64,000 nucleotides of DNA, taken from the NCBI GenBank assembly GCA_016716705.1, contig JADJVF010000012.1:95900-159899 (forward strand), written 5' to 3'. This DNA comes from Holophagales bacterium. GTDB lineage: Bacteria > Acidobacteriota > Thermoanaerobaculia > UBA5066. Of the stretch, positions 41,993 through 50,442 are shown one piece after another. The translations under genes and the position numbers were made by a program. The notes beneath the pieces are model-generated. The model made no database searches, was not told where the DNA came from, and saw only the letters and a program-made list of their open reading frames with translations. How positions within the stretch are numbered: position 1 is the stretch's first letter; the number at the start of each line of letters is the position of its first letter.

Positions 41993-43255
41993 GTGGACGC
42001 CGCCGTGGCCCCCGCCGTCGCCTCCTTCCGCGACGTCTACCGCGCCGAGCTCGACGCGATCCGCGCGGCCGGTCTCTACAAGGACGAGCGCTTCATCCAC
42101 GACCCCCAGGGGGCCGAGATCGAGGTCGAGTTCCCCGCCGGGGCCGCGCCGAAGAAGGTCCTCAACCTCTGCGCGAACAACTACCTCGGTCTCTCCTCGC
42201 ACCCCCGCGTCGTCGCGGCCGCGCACGCCGGCCTCGAGAAGCGGGGCTACGGGATGTCCTCGGTCCGCTTCATCTGCGGCACGCAGGACATCCACCGAAA
42301 GCTCGAGCGCCGCCTCTCGGAGTTCCTCGGGACCGAGGAGACGATCCTCTTCTCCTCCTGCCTCGACGCGAATGCCGGCGTCTTCGAGGCGCTCTTCGGC
42401 GAGAAGGACGTCCTCATCGCCGACCGCCTCGTCCACGCGTCGATCGTCGACGGGATGCGCCTCTGCAAGGCGATGACCGACACCTACAAGCACTCCGACA
42501 TGGGGCACCTCGAGGAGAAGCTCGTCGAGCACGCCGACAAGCGCTTCCGGGTCGTCATCACCGATGGCGTCTTCTCGATGGACGGCGACCTCGCGAAGCT
42601 CGACGAGATCGTCGCCCTGGCGGAGAAGCACGGCGCGCTCACGTTCGTCGACGACTCGCACGCCACGGGGTTCATCGGGAAGACCGGTCGCGGGACGCCC
42701 GAGCACTTCGGCGTTCACGGTCGCGTCGACCTCGTCACCACGACGTTCGGCAAGGCGCTCGGCGGCGCCTCCGGCGGCTGCGTCAGCGGGCGGAAGGAGC
42801 TCGTCGACATGTGCCGCCAGCGGGCACGGCCGTACCTCTTCTCGAACACGCTCGCCTCGGTCATCGTCTCGGGAACGCTCGAGGTCCTCGACCTCGTGTC
42901 GGAGACGACCGAACGGCGGGACCACCTCGAGGAGAACACGCTCTTCTGGCGGAAGGGCCTCACCGAGGCGGGCTTCGACATCAAGGCGGGCGCGAGCCCG
43001 ATCGTCCCGGTGATGCTCTACGACGCGAAGCTCGCGCAGGACGTGGCGCGGGACCTCTTCGCCGAGGGGGTCTACGTCGTCGGCTTCTTCTTCCCGGTCG
43101 TGGCGAAGGGGCAGGCGCGCATCCGGACGCAGCTCTCGGCGGCCCACACGCGCGAGCACCTCGAGCGGGCCCTCGACGCGTTCGTGAAGGTCGGGAAGAA
43201 GCACGACATCCTCGGGAAGACGAAGGCCGAGATCGTGGCCCGGTACGGGCTCTGA
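41993..43255 (+). CDS. kbl: Alpha-oxoamine synthase, glycine C-acetyltransferase (KBL)-like
   Basis: 420 residues, GTG start. Strong agreement with 2-amino-3-ketobutyrate CoA ligase: N-L-C-A-N-N-Y-L-G-L, S-V-R-F-I-C-G-T-Q-D-I-H, D-G-V-F-S-M-D-G, V-D-D-S-H-A-T-G-F and PLP-lysine in T-T-F-G-K-A-L-G-G-A-S-G-G, ending K-G-Q-A-R-I-R-T-Q-L-S-A-A-H-T. KBL cleaves 2-amino-3-oxobutyrate to glycine and acetyl-CoA in threonine breakdown, but no threonine dehydrogenase is nearby. Instead it ends an AcpS-ligase-ACP operon, the company kept by serine palmitoyltransferase-type enzymes in bacterial sphingolipid synthesis. The family is sure; the acyl donor (CoA or ACP) is open. Confidence 0.88.
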   Translation: MDAAVAPAVASFRDVYRAELDAIRAAGLYKDERFIHDPQGAEIEVEFPAGAAPKKVLNLCANNYLGLSSHPRVVAAAHAGLEKRGYGMSSVRFICGTQDIHRKLERRLSEFLGTEETILFSSCLDANAGVFEALFGEKDVLIADRLVHASIVDGMRLCKAMTDTYKHSDMGHLEEKLVEHADKRFRVVITDGVFSMDGDLAKLDEIVALAEKHGALTFVDDSHATGFIGKTGRGTPEHFGVHGRVDLVTTTFGKALGGASGGCVSGRKELVDMCRQRARPYLFSNTLASVIVSGTLEVLDLVSETTERRDHLEENTLFWRKGLTEAGFDIKAGASPIVPVMLYDAKLAQDVARDLFAEGVYVVGFFFPVVAKGQARIRTQLSAAHTREHLERALDAFVKVGKKHDILGKTKAEIVARYGL

Positions 43256-43271
43256 CGGAGAGGAGGCAGCC

Positions 43272-43577
43272 ATGCAGCCGAGACGGATCCTCGAGGTCCC
43301 CATTCCCGACGGGGTCGACCCGACGGGCGACGACCTGGAGCTCCTCAAGGCGGTCTTCCAGGCGCTCACGGCCCTGCGCGTCTCGCAGGGGCGGGACTGG
43401 CTCGCGAAAGTGAAGGAGCTCGAGGGTGACGGCTGGACGGTCCGCTGGGGCCTCACCTGGCGTGCCGAGGCCAAGCGGGGCGAGGAGTACGAGGAGGCGA
43501 CGGGGAAGACGCTCGACGAGGCGCTGAACGGGGTCGCGCAGATGGTCGTCGCGGAGTACGCCGGGCACGTGCCCTGA
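43272..43577 (+). CDS. Small uncharacterised protein
   Basis: 101 residues, ATG 43272 with GAGAGGAGG upstream. Soluble, acidic and helical; residues include W-T-V-R-W-G-L-T-W-R-A-E-A-K-R-G and E-E-Y-E-E-A-T-G-K-T-L-D-E-A-L. No recognised motif. It follows the oxoamine synthase by 16 bases and is likely the last gene of that operon; a non-enzymatic accessory role is possible. Confidence 0.7.
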   Translation: MQPRRILEVPIPDGVDPTGDDLELLKAVFQALTALRVSQGRDWLAKVKELEGDGWTVRWGLTWRAEAKRGEEYEEATGKTLDEALNGVAQMVVAEYAGHVP

Positions 43578-43610
43578 GGCCACGGGGACCCGACGAGGCG
43601 GATACGGCCT

Positions 43611-44540
43611 CTATGCAGTCGGCGGAAGCGGGGCGGTGATCCTGATGGCCTCCTCGAGCGTGCCGGGGCCGAGGTCCAGCTCCATCAGGTCGAGGTTGGC
43701 CTGCACGTGCTCGACGCGCTTCGTTCCCGCGAGGACGGACGAGACGTGAGGGTTGCGGTAGAGGAACTGCAACGCCAGGGCCGTCAGCTTCCGTCCGTCG
43801 CCACCGACCAGGTCGAGAAGCGCCTTCGTCAATGACCTTTCCCGCTCGTTCAGGCTCTCGAGGTGGGGAATCACGCGCGACGTGAGCCGGCCGTAGGCCA
43901 GGCCGCCCCGGACGAGAACGCCGATGCCCCGCGCTCCGCAGAGCCGGATGACGCCCTCGTCGGCGCGGTTCGTCAGGCTGTACTCCAGTTGCAGGACGTC
44001 GAAGTCGCCGGACGCGATGCACCGGAGCGCGATCTCTCCCCCGGTGGAGGCGCCGAGGAACCGGATCTTGCCCTCGGCCCGCGCGTCCTTCATCGCCGCG
44101 ACCGTCTCGCCGTCGTCCAGGACTCTCCGCGGGTCGGGGCCGAAGTGGATCTGCATGAGGTCGATGACGTCGGTCCCCAGCTTCACGAGACTCTCTTCGA
44201 TGGACCGCCGGATGGCCCCGTAGCGGAAGTCGTAGAACGTGTCGGGCTCGCTGTCGTGCTCGCCACACTTGGTCGCCAGAACGTACTCGGACCGCCGGCC
44301 CGAGATGTGCGCGCCGATGCGTTCCTCGCTCCGGTGGTACGCCGCCGCCGTGTCGATGAGGTTGACGCCGAGGTCCAGTACCGAGTTGAGCACCCGGCCC
44401 GCCTCCGCGTCCCCGGGTCGCTGCCGCTCGCCGGCGTCGCCGAGGCCCCAGTCCCTTCCGATCTCGAGGGCCCCGAATCCGATGAACGTGGATTCGAGCC
44501 CCGTCCTCCCTAGGGGCCTCTTTTCCAGGCTTCTTGCCAT
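43611..44540 (-). CDS. Aldo/keto reductase
   Basis: 309 residues. TIM-barrel aldo/keto reductase pattern: N-L-I-D-T-A-A-A-Y-H-R-S-E-E with catalytic Asp and Tyr, Lys in L-A-T-K-C-G-E-H, and His in M-Q-I-H-F-G-P-D. The N-terminus (R-P-L-G-R-T-G-L-E-S-T-F-I-G-F-G) and the C-terminal V-L-A-G-T-K-R-V-E-H-V-Q-A-N also fit. It uses NADPH to reduce a carbonyl; the substrate is unknown. Convergent with the preceding operon. Confidence 0.9.
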   Translation of the reverse strand: MARSLEKRPLGRTGLESTFIGFGALEIGRDWGLGDAGERQRPGDAEAGRVLNSVLDLGVNLIDTAAAYHRSEERIGAHISGRRSEYVLATKCGEHDSEPDTFYDFRYGAIRRSIEESLVKLGTDVIDLMQIHFGPDPRRVLDDGETVAAMKDARAEGKIRFLGASTGGEIALRCIASGDFDVLQLEYSLTNRADEGVIRLCGARGIGVLVRGGLAYGRLTSRVIPHLESLNERERSLTKALLDLVGGDGRKLTALALQFLYRNPHVSSVLAGTKRVEHVQANLDLMELDLGPGTLEEAIRITAPLPPTA

Positions 44541-44562
44541 CCTGAAGATTCTCCCGGGGCGC

Positions 44563-44579
44563 GCTCCCGCATCGGGAGC
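44563..44579 (-). terminator. Hairpin after the OmpA-like gene
   Basis: GCTCCCG (44563-44569), loop CAT, CGGGAGC (44573-44579): a perfect 7-bp stem immediately downstream of the minus-strand stop at 44581. No T-run follows, so termination strength is uncertain. Confidence 0.45.
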
Positions 44580-44580
44580 C

Positions 44581-45258
44581 CTACTGCGGCAGGATCAGCT
44601 CCGTCCGCCGGTTGTTCCCGCGGCCGGCGGGCGTCTCGTTCGTGTCGTTCGGGTATTCCTTCCCGAAACCCTGCACCTTCAGGCGTTCCTTCGGGACGCC
44701 GCGGGCGACGAGGAAGTCGGAGACGACGCGGGCGCGGTCGAGGGAGAGCTTCAGGTTGAGGTCGTCGCCGCCCGTCGAGTCCGTGTGGCCGCAGACGTAG
44801 ACGTCGACGTTGGGGAAGTAGGCCTTCAGGATGTCGGCCTGCTTGTTCAGGATCGGCAGGCCGTCGGGCTTCAGCTCGCTCTTGCCGCTGTCGAAGGAGA
44901 CTTTCTCGGAGTAGTCGAAGACGAGGACCTGCGCCAGGCCGAGCTTCTTCGCGACGGCCGAGGCGTCGGCGCCGAACCGGAAGACGAGCTGGGCCTTGTC
45001 GGGCGCGAGGATCCGGACGCGCTTCTCGGAGACGGGCGCGCCTTCGCGGCGCGCCGCGATCGACATCAGCTCGTCGAACGTCGTGACCTGAAGCGCGGCC
45101 GGCGTCGACCCGACATCCTTCCCCTTGAACGTCACGGTCGCCTCCCCCGGGTCGGAAACGACCTCGACGGCCATCTTCAGGTCGACTTTCGGGCCGCAGG
45201 AAGAGACGAGCGCGGCAGATACGACGACGAGGGCGAGTGCCCGTGCGCGGTTCGGCAT
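44581..45258 (-). CDS. OmpA-family lipoprotein with PEGA-like segment
   Basis: 225 residues from ATG 45258 with GGGAG upstream. Signal with lipobox L-V-S-S-C near residue 21. A PEGA-like segment follows (G-E-A-T-V-T-F-K-G-K-D-V-G-S-T-P-A), then an OmpA C-terminal peptidoglycan-binding domain: V-S-F-D-S-G-K-S-E-L-K-P, V-C-G-H-T-D-S-T-G, N-L-K-L-S-L-D-R-A-R-V-V, G-F-G-K-E-Y-P and N-N-R-R-T-E-L. It anchors the outer membrane to the wall. It lies 46 bases downstream of the kinase-TonB gene and may be co-transcribed with it, putting a kinase and two envelope-linked domains together. Confidence 0.9.
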   Translation of the reverse strand: MPNRARALALVVVSAALVSSCGPKVDLKMAVEVVSDPGEATVTFKGKDVGSTPAALQVTTFDELMSIAARREGAPVSEKRVRILAPDKAQLVFRFGADASAVAKKLGLAQVLVFDYSEKVSFDSGKSELKPDGLPILNKQADILKAYFPNVDVYVCGHTDSTGGDDLNLKLSLDRARVVSDFLVARGVPKERLKVQGFGKEYPNDTNETPAGRGNNRRTELILPQ

Positions 45259-45304
45259 GTTGTCTCCCTTCGGGGTGTTCGCTGCGGATGATACCCGGCG
45301 GCCG

Positions 45305-46902
45305 TCAGGGGAGCTGGACGTAGACGACGAGGCGCGCCGAGAGGACCGGTGCGCCGGCGGCGTCGACCGCGGGTCGCCACTGCCAGCGGGGGAGGGCGTC
45401 CAGGACGAATCGGCCGCATTCGGGGGCCGCATCCGACGGAAAGAGGCGCGGAGAAACCACGTGCCCGTCCGGGTCGATCGCGAAGCCGACCGTCACGGCG
45501 GCGCCGGAGCAGCCGGCGGGGGGGCGCCGACGAACGGCGGATCGGGCGTGAGGCGCTCGGGAAGCGTGACCGGCCGACGGACCGGGGGGGGCGCCGGTTC
45601 GGGAGGCCGCGTGGGGCGCAGGACGCGAAGCGCCGCAGCCGTCGGCTCGGGAGCGGCCGTCGGAGCGGATTCCGGCGCCGTCGGGGCCTTCATCGGGGTC
45701 GGCCCCGGCGGGAGGGCGAGAGGTTCGGGTGTCGGTTGCGAGCGCGTCGGAAGGGCCGCCGGCCGGAGGGATCGAGGCTCCTCTGCTGGTTTCCTGCCGG
45801 TCTGGAAGAGGACGAGCCCCGTTCCGCCAACGGCGAACAGGAGGATGACGAACACCGCGGCCAGCGGGACGGCGTGCGAACGGCGCGACGGCGCGCCCAG
45901 GGCGGAGGTGGCGACAGGGCGCGCGGGTTGAGTGCCCTCTCGTTCGGGGAGAGGAGGCGCGATGGTGCCGAGGACGGTCGGATCGGGTGGTGGGGGAGGA
46001 GGTGCCACTCCCCCCCCGAGTCTCCCGGATCCGAGAACGCGCGTCGCCTCCGTATCCGCCGGTCGGCCCGCGAGGTAGGCGTCGAGCGCGTCCCGCATCG
46101 CGCGCGCGGAGTCCCAGCGCCCTTCCGGCTCGCGCTCGAGGGCCCGCATGACGATGCCGGCGAAAGCCGGGTCGGCTCCTGGTCGCGCTTCGCCGAGCGG
46201 CCGGGGCGGCTGGGTCAGGCGGAGGATGACGGCCTGGAGGGGGTCGTTTGCTTCGAACGGGTACACGCCCGAAGCGGTCTTGTAGAGCGTTACCCCGAGA
46301 GCGTAGAGGTCCGCGCGGCCGTCGAGCTTCTTGCCCTGCGCCTGCTCCGGGGCGACGTAGGCCGGCGTCCCGAGGAGGAAGCCGGTCTGGGTCTTGACGA
46401 GCGAACCGGCGGACTTCGCGATGCCGAAGTCCATCAGGAAGGGCCGGCCCTCGCGGTCGAGGATGATGTTCTCGGGCTTGATGTCGCGGTGGACGATCCC
46501 GCGGCCGTGGCTGTACTCGAGCGCCTCGAGGAGGGGGATCGCGATGCGCGCCGTCTCCCTCTCCCGGAGAGGACCCCGTTCCCGCACCTCGCCCGAGAGG
46601 GTCCGTCCCTCGACGAGCTGCATCGTGTACCAGTAGATCCCGCCGGTCTCCCCGAAGTCGTAGACCTTGACGATCGAAGGGTGCTCGAGGGCCGCCGCGA
46701 GGCGGACCTCCTGCGTGAAGCGCCGGGAGAAGTCCTCGTCGGCCTGGTGCCCCGGAGCGAGGACCTTCAGCGCCTCGCTCCGCTCCAGGCGCGGGTTCCA
46801 GACCTGGTAGACCGTGGCGAACCCGCCCCGCCCGAGCTCCCGGTCGATCCGGTACCGGTCGCCGAGAAGCTCCTGCAGCGGCCCGAAGGCGTCCTTCTCC
46901 AT
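45305..46902 (-). CDS. Ser/Thr protein kinase, single-span, Pro-rich, with C-terminal TonB-like domain (frame break in a G7/C7 tract)
   Basis: Kinase residues 15-275: L-G-R-G-G-F-A-T-V-Y, E-A-L-K-V-L, H-R-D-I-K-P-E-N, D-F-G-I-A, A-P-E-Q. A Pro-rich stretch and a membrane span (V-P-L-A-A-V-F-V-I-L-L-F-A-V) precede a Pro/Ala-rich external region. The first frame stops at 45493, but adding one C to the seven-C tract at 45518-45524 (coding strand) continues as P-A-G-C-S-G-A-A-V-T-V-G-F-A-I-D-P-D-G, a TonB C-terminal-type domain ending at 45305. Repaired length 532. This would join a cytosolic kinase to a periplasmic TonB-like module, an architecture seen in some kinase-rich bacteria. The tract could alternatively be a real switch. 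Confidence 0.8.
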
Positions 46903-46925
46903 CGGGGAGCGGCGAGCGCGGGCCG

Positions 46926-47611
46926 TCAGCCCCGGAGGGCCGCGGTCAGCAGCTCGCGGAGCTTCCCAAAGCGTTTGTCGTAGTCGGCGCGGCTCCGCCG
47001 GATCACCTCGTGGGCCTCCTCGCGGCCGTAGACGTGCGTGATCTCGACCCGGTGCGGCTGGAGCGAGTCGGGCGCCTGCTTGTAGGTGAGGAAGTAGTGC
47101 TTGAGCCGGTCGACGAGCGCCGGGGGAAGCTGGTAGATCTCGCGCAGCTGGCCGTAGACGGCGTCGCCCTCGAGGACGGCGACGATCTTGTCGTCGGCCT
47201 CGTTGTTGTCGAGCATCCGGAGGCCGCCGATCGGGATCACGTCCATCAGGACGTCGCCGTGGGAGATGGCCTTCTCGGAGAGGACGCAGACGTCGAGCGG
47301 GTCGCCGTCTCCCACGATCCCTCGCGCTTCGTCTTCATGGCGCAGTAGGCGGCGTTCTCCTCCCCGCAGTAGGTCTGGGGGATGAGTCCGTAGAGCGTGG
47401 GGTAGACGTTCGAGAACTTCTGGGGGCGGTCGATCTTCAGGTAGCCGGTCGTCTTGTCGAGCTCGTACTTGACCGGGTCGGTCGGGACGATTTCGATGTA
47501 GGCGGTCACCTTGTCGGGAGCCTCGTCGCCGACCGAGATGCCGTGCCACGGGTGGGGCCGGAAGAGGAGTGGAAGGAGCTCCCAGAGGCCCTCGGGAATC
47601 GGCTTGCTCAT
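46926..47611 (-). CDS. ppa: Cytosolic inorganic pyrophosphatase, one frameshift
   Basis: ATG 47611. Starts M-S-K-P-I-P-E-G-L-W, then E-I-V-P-T-D-P-V-K-Y-E-L-D-K-T-T-G-Y-L and L-Y-G-L-I-P-Q-T-Y-C, family I pyrophosphatase. Near 47320 the frame breaks; adding one base gives E-G-I-V-G-D-G-D-P-L-D-V-C-V-L-S, the catalytic signature, and N-E-A-D-D-K-I-V-A-V, ending at 46926. Repaired length 228. No signal peptide, unlike the exported relative at 26375. It pulls biosynthetic reactions forward by removing PPi. Its start codon overlaps the earliest possible start of the divergent helicase gene. Confidence 0.85.
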
Positions 47612-47699
47612 GAGTCAACGCTACCAGAAACGTCCGGAGCCTGGCGAAGCCGGCGGGAGCACGGTGACCGGCTCCCTGGTCGCGAGATACTCCGGGCTG

Positions 47700-49805
47700 A
47701 TGCCGACCCCGGGTCCGCCTCCCGCCCCGAAACGCTACGTCCTCCGCAGGTCTGCGCCCGCGAAGAGCTACCGGATCGACTACTACCGCGAGCTGAACGC
47801 CGAGCAGCAGGCCGTCGTCTTCGCCCCGGACGGCCCGACCGTGGTCGTGGCGGGGGCCGGCTCGGGAAAGACCCGGACCCTCGTCTACCGCGTCTCGCGC
47901 CTCGTCGAGGACGGCATCGCCCCGGAGGCGCTCCTACTTCTGACGTTCACGAACCGGGCGGCGAAGGAGATGACGCGGCGGGTCGAGGGCCTCCTCGGTG
48001 CCGACCTCGCGCGGATGACGGCCGGGACGTTCCACTCGGTCGGGGCGCGGCTCCTGCGGCCCCACGCGGAGCTCCTCGGCTACCGGCCCAACTTCTCGAT
48101 CCTCGACTCGGAGGACAGCAAGGACCTCCTCGAGTCGGCCACGTCCGACCTCGGGATCCCGATCACCGAGCGCCGCTTCCCGAAGGGGGACCTCCTCCGC
48201 GCGATCGTCTCCTTCGCGGCGAACACGGGGCAGAAGGTCGACGCCATCGTCGGGCGCGACTACCCGCACCTCCTCTCGCAGCTCGAGGCCGTGAGGGCGG
48301 TGATCCGCCGCTACCTCGAGCGGAAGGTCCTCGCGAACGCGATGGACTACGACGACCTCCTCCTGAACTGGAAGCGCCTCCTCGAGACGCACCCCGAGGT
48401 GAGGAAGGCGCTCGCGACGAGGTTCCGCTCCGTCCTCGTCGACGAGTTCCAGGACGTGAACCACCTCCAGTCCGAGATCGTCGACCTCCTCGCGAAGGAC
48501 TCCGAGCAGCGGAACGTCATGGTCGTCGGCGACGACGCCCAGTCGATCTACTCCTTCCGCGGCGCCGACGCCGAGGCGCTCCTCGGCTTTCCCGACCGCT
48601 ACCCGGGAGCGACGATCTACCGCCTCGAGACGAACTACCGCTCGACGCCCGAGATCCTGAAGCTCGCCGACGCCTCCATCGCGCACAACGTGCGGCGCTA
48701 CGAGAAGACCCTCGTCGCGACGCGCGACCCGGGCGTCCCGGTCGCCGTCGTCGGCGCGCGGGACCTGGCGCAGCAGGCCGAGTTCGTCGCGCAGCGCGTC
48801 CTCGAGCTGCGCGACGAGGGGACGCCCCTCTCCGAGATCGGAGTCCTCTACCGCGCCCACTTCCAGGCGCTGGAGCTGCAGATCGAGCTGACCCGCCGCG
48901 GCATCCCGTACGAGGTCCGCTCGGGCCTGCGCTTCTTCGAGCAGGCGCACGTCAAGGACGTCCTCGCCCACCTGCGCCTCCTCGTGAACCCGAAGGACGA
49001 GATGTCGTTCAAGCGCGCCCTCAAGCTCCTGCCGAAGGTGGGGGAGCGGACGGCGGCGGTCCTCTGGGAGGCGGTCTCCGAGGCTCCCGAGCCGCTCGCC
49101 GCCTTCCTCGCCCTCGAGCTGGGAAAGGCGCCGGCCGGCGCGCGCGCGGGCCTCCTCCGTTTCCGCGAGACGATGAAGACCTTGAAGAAGCCGTCGTACT
49201 TCTCCTCCCCGGCCGAGGCGATCCGCTACGTCGTCGACGACGGCGGGTACGGAGACGTGGCAAAGGGGAAGTTCCCGAACCACTCCGCGCGTCTCGACGA
49301 CCTCGAGGCCCTCGCGCAGTTCGCCCTCGCCTACGACGACTGCGGCCGCTTCCTCGAGGAGGTGACCCTCTTCGGCGACCCGGTCGGCGAGGACCAGGTG
49401 GCGGGCGAGGACGACGACGAGCGGCTCGTCCTCTCGAGCGTCCACCAGGCCAAGGGGCTCGAGTGGAAGGCCGTCTTCGTCCTCGGCCTGCAGGAAGACC
49501 GCTTCCCGAACCTGCGCGCCGCCCGCACCCCCGAGGGGCTCGAGGAGGAGCGCCGCCTCTTCTACGTCGCCGTCACGCGCGCGAAGGACGAGCTGATGCT
49601 CGTCCACCCGCTCTCGGCCTACGACCGCTACGGCGTCGTCGTCGTCACCGAGCCGAGCCGCTTCCTGCGCGAGCTCCCGGAGACGCTCTACGAGCGCTGG
49701 GTCCTCGACGAGACCGTCGACGCCGCCCTCACGCCCGCCCCCGCCCAGCCGCTTCTCGGCGCCGACCCCACCCTCGCCGCCGACGACGACGACCCCGTGA
49801 ACTAG
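47700..49805 (+). CDS. UvrD/PcrA/Rep-type superfamily I DNA helicase
   Basis: About 701 residues from ATG 47700; in-frame ATG 47610 would overlap the divergent ppa start and leave no promoter space, so the later start is preferred. Motifs: L-N-A-E-Q-Q-A-V-V (Q motif), Walker A A-G-A-G-S-G-K-T, L-T-F-T-N-R-A-A, T-F-H-S-V-G, V-D-E-F-Q-D-V-N, G-D-D-A-Q-S-I-Y-S-F-R-G, L-E-T-N-Y-R-S, S-S-V-H-Q-A-K-G-L-E-W and Y-V-A-V-T-R-A. A 3'-5' helicase for repair or replication restart. The C-terminal D-D-D-D tail lacks the usual UvrD extension. It ends 6 bases before repeat copy 2. Confidence 0.93.
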   Translation: MPTPGPPPAPKRYVLRRSAPAKSYRIDYYRELNAEQQAVVFAPDGPTVVVAGAGSGKTRTLVYRVSRLVEDGIAPEALLLLTFTNRAAKEMTRRVEGLLGADLARMTAGTFHSVGARLLRPHAELLGYRPNFSILDSEDSKDLLESATSDLGIPITERRFPKGDLLRAIVSFAANTGQKVDAIVGRDYPHLLSQLEAVRAVIRRYLERKVLANAMDYDDLLLNWKRLLETHPEVRKALATRFRSVLVDEFQDVNHLQSEIVDLLAKDSEQRNVMVVGDDAQSIYSFRGADAEALLGFPDRYPGATIYRLETNYRSTPEILKLADASIAHNVRRYEKTLVATRDPGVPVAVVGARDLAQQAEFVAQRVLELRDEGTPLSEIGVLYRAHFQALELQIELTRRGIPYEVRSGLRFFEQAHVKDVLAHLRLLVNPKDEMSFKRALKLLPKVGERTAAVLWEAVSEAPEPLAAFLALELGKAPAGARAGLLRFRETMKTLKKPSYFSSPAEAIRYVVDDGGYGDVAKGKFPNHSARLDDLEALAQFALAYDDCGRFLEEVTLFGDPVGEDQVAGEDDDERLVLSSVHQAKGLEWKAVFVLGLQEDRFPNLRAARTPEGLEEERRLFYVAVTRAKDELMLVHPLSAYDRYGVVVVTEPSRFLRELPETLYERWVLDETVDAALTPAPAQPLLGADPTLAADDDDPVN

Positions 49806-49810
49806 GATAG

Positions 49811-49829
49811 GGGTCAGGTCTTGATTTTA
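49811..49829 (-). repeat. Intergenic 19-bp repeat, copy 2 (inverted)
   Basis: GGGGTCAGGTCTTGATTTT, the reverse complement of copies 1, 3 and 4. It lies between the convergent helicase and thioredoxin genes, with TACATTATAG on its AT-rich side. Confidence 0.85.
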
Positions 49830-49845
49830 CATTATAGGGTTGCGT

Positions 49846-50412
49846 TCAGGAGATCCCGAGGAGCTCCGCGACCTGTTCGGGCGGGGCCATGTACGCCCCT
49901 GCCTGGCGCTTCCTGATCTTTCCGGTCGGTGTCGTGACGAGGAAGTGCGGGACCCCGCGGACGCCGGCCGCCTTCGCCCACTTTCCGTCGACGTCGAGGC
50001 GCGTGGGGCGCCCGATCGACTTCGTCATGTCGAGGCAGGCTTCGATCTTGTCCATTCCGACGACGAAGACGGTCTCGTATCCCTTCGCTTTGATGTGGTC
50101 GGCGAGGGCGACGTCACCGGCGAGGGAGGAGCGGCACGGGCCGCACCACGGGGCGACGTAGACGACGAGGCAGCCGCTGGCCCCGGTGCAGTGGATGGGC
50201 GAGGCGGAGGAACCGGAGGCGGTTCCGCCTGCGGTGGCCGAGGGGAGGGCGAGGTCGGGAAGGTAGCTGGGCCGGCGGAAGTAGAGGACGGCCGCGATGG
50301 CCCCGAGCGCGAAGAGGGCGAGCGTCCAGGGGGACCGGCCGGCAGGCGCCGGCGCCGAGGACGTGGGAACGGTGGAGCGCGGCTGTCCGGGAGGCGGCGA
50401 GATCGTGCCCAT
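49846..50412 (-). CDS. Membrane-anchored thioredoxin-like protein
   Basis: 188 residues. A single span (L-A-L-F-A-L-G-A-I-A-A-V-L-Y-F) near residues 31-45 anchors it with the thioredoxin domain outside. Redox motif V-A-P-W-C-G-P-C-R-S near residue 88, and V-R-G-V-P-H-F-L-V with the cis-Pro, are thioredoxin-like. It likely reduces or exchanges disulfides in the periplasm or supports cytochrome maturation. The hydrophilic N-terminus is Pro/Ser-rich. Confidence 0.85.
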   Translation of the reverse strand: MGTISPPPGQPRSTVPTSSAPAPAGRSPWTLALFALGAIAAVLYFRRPSYLPDLALPSATAGGTASGSSASPIHCTGASGCLVVYVAPWCGPCRSSLAGDVALADHIKAKGYETVFVVGMDKIEACLDMTKSIGRPTRLDVDGKWAKAAGVRGVPHFLVTTPTGKIRKRQAGAYMAPPEQVAELLGIS

Positions 50413-50442
50413 CGGCGCGAATCGTAGCGCGCGGCGAGCGCG

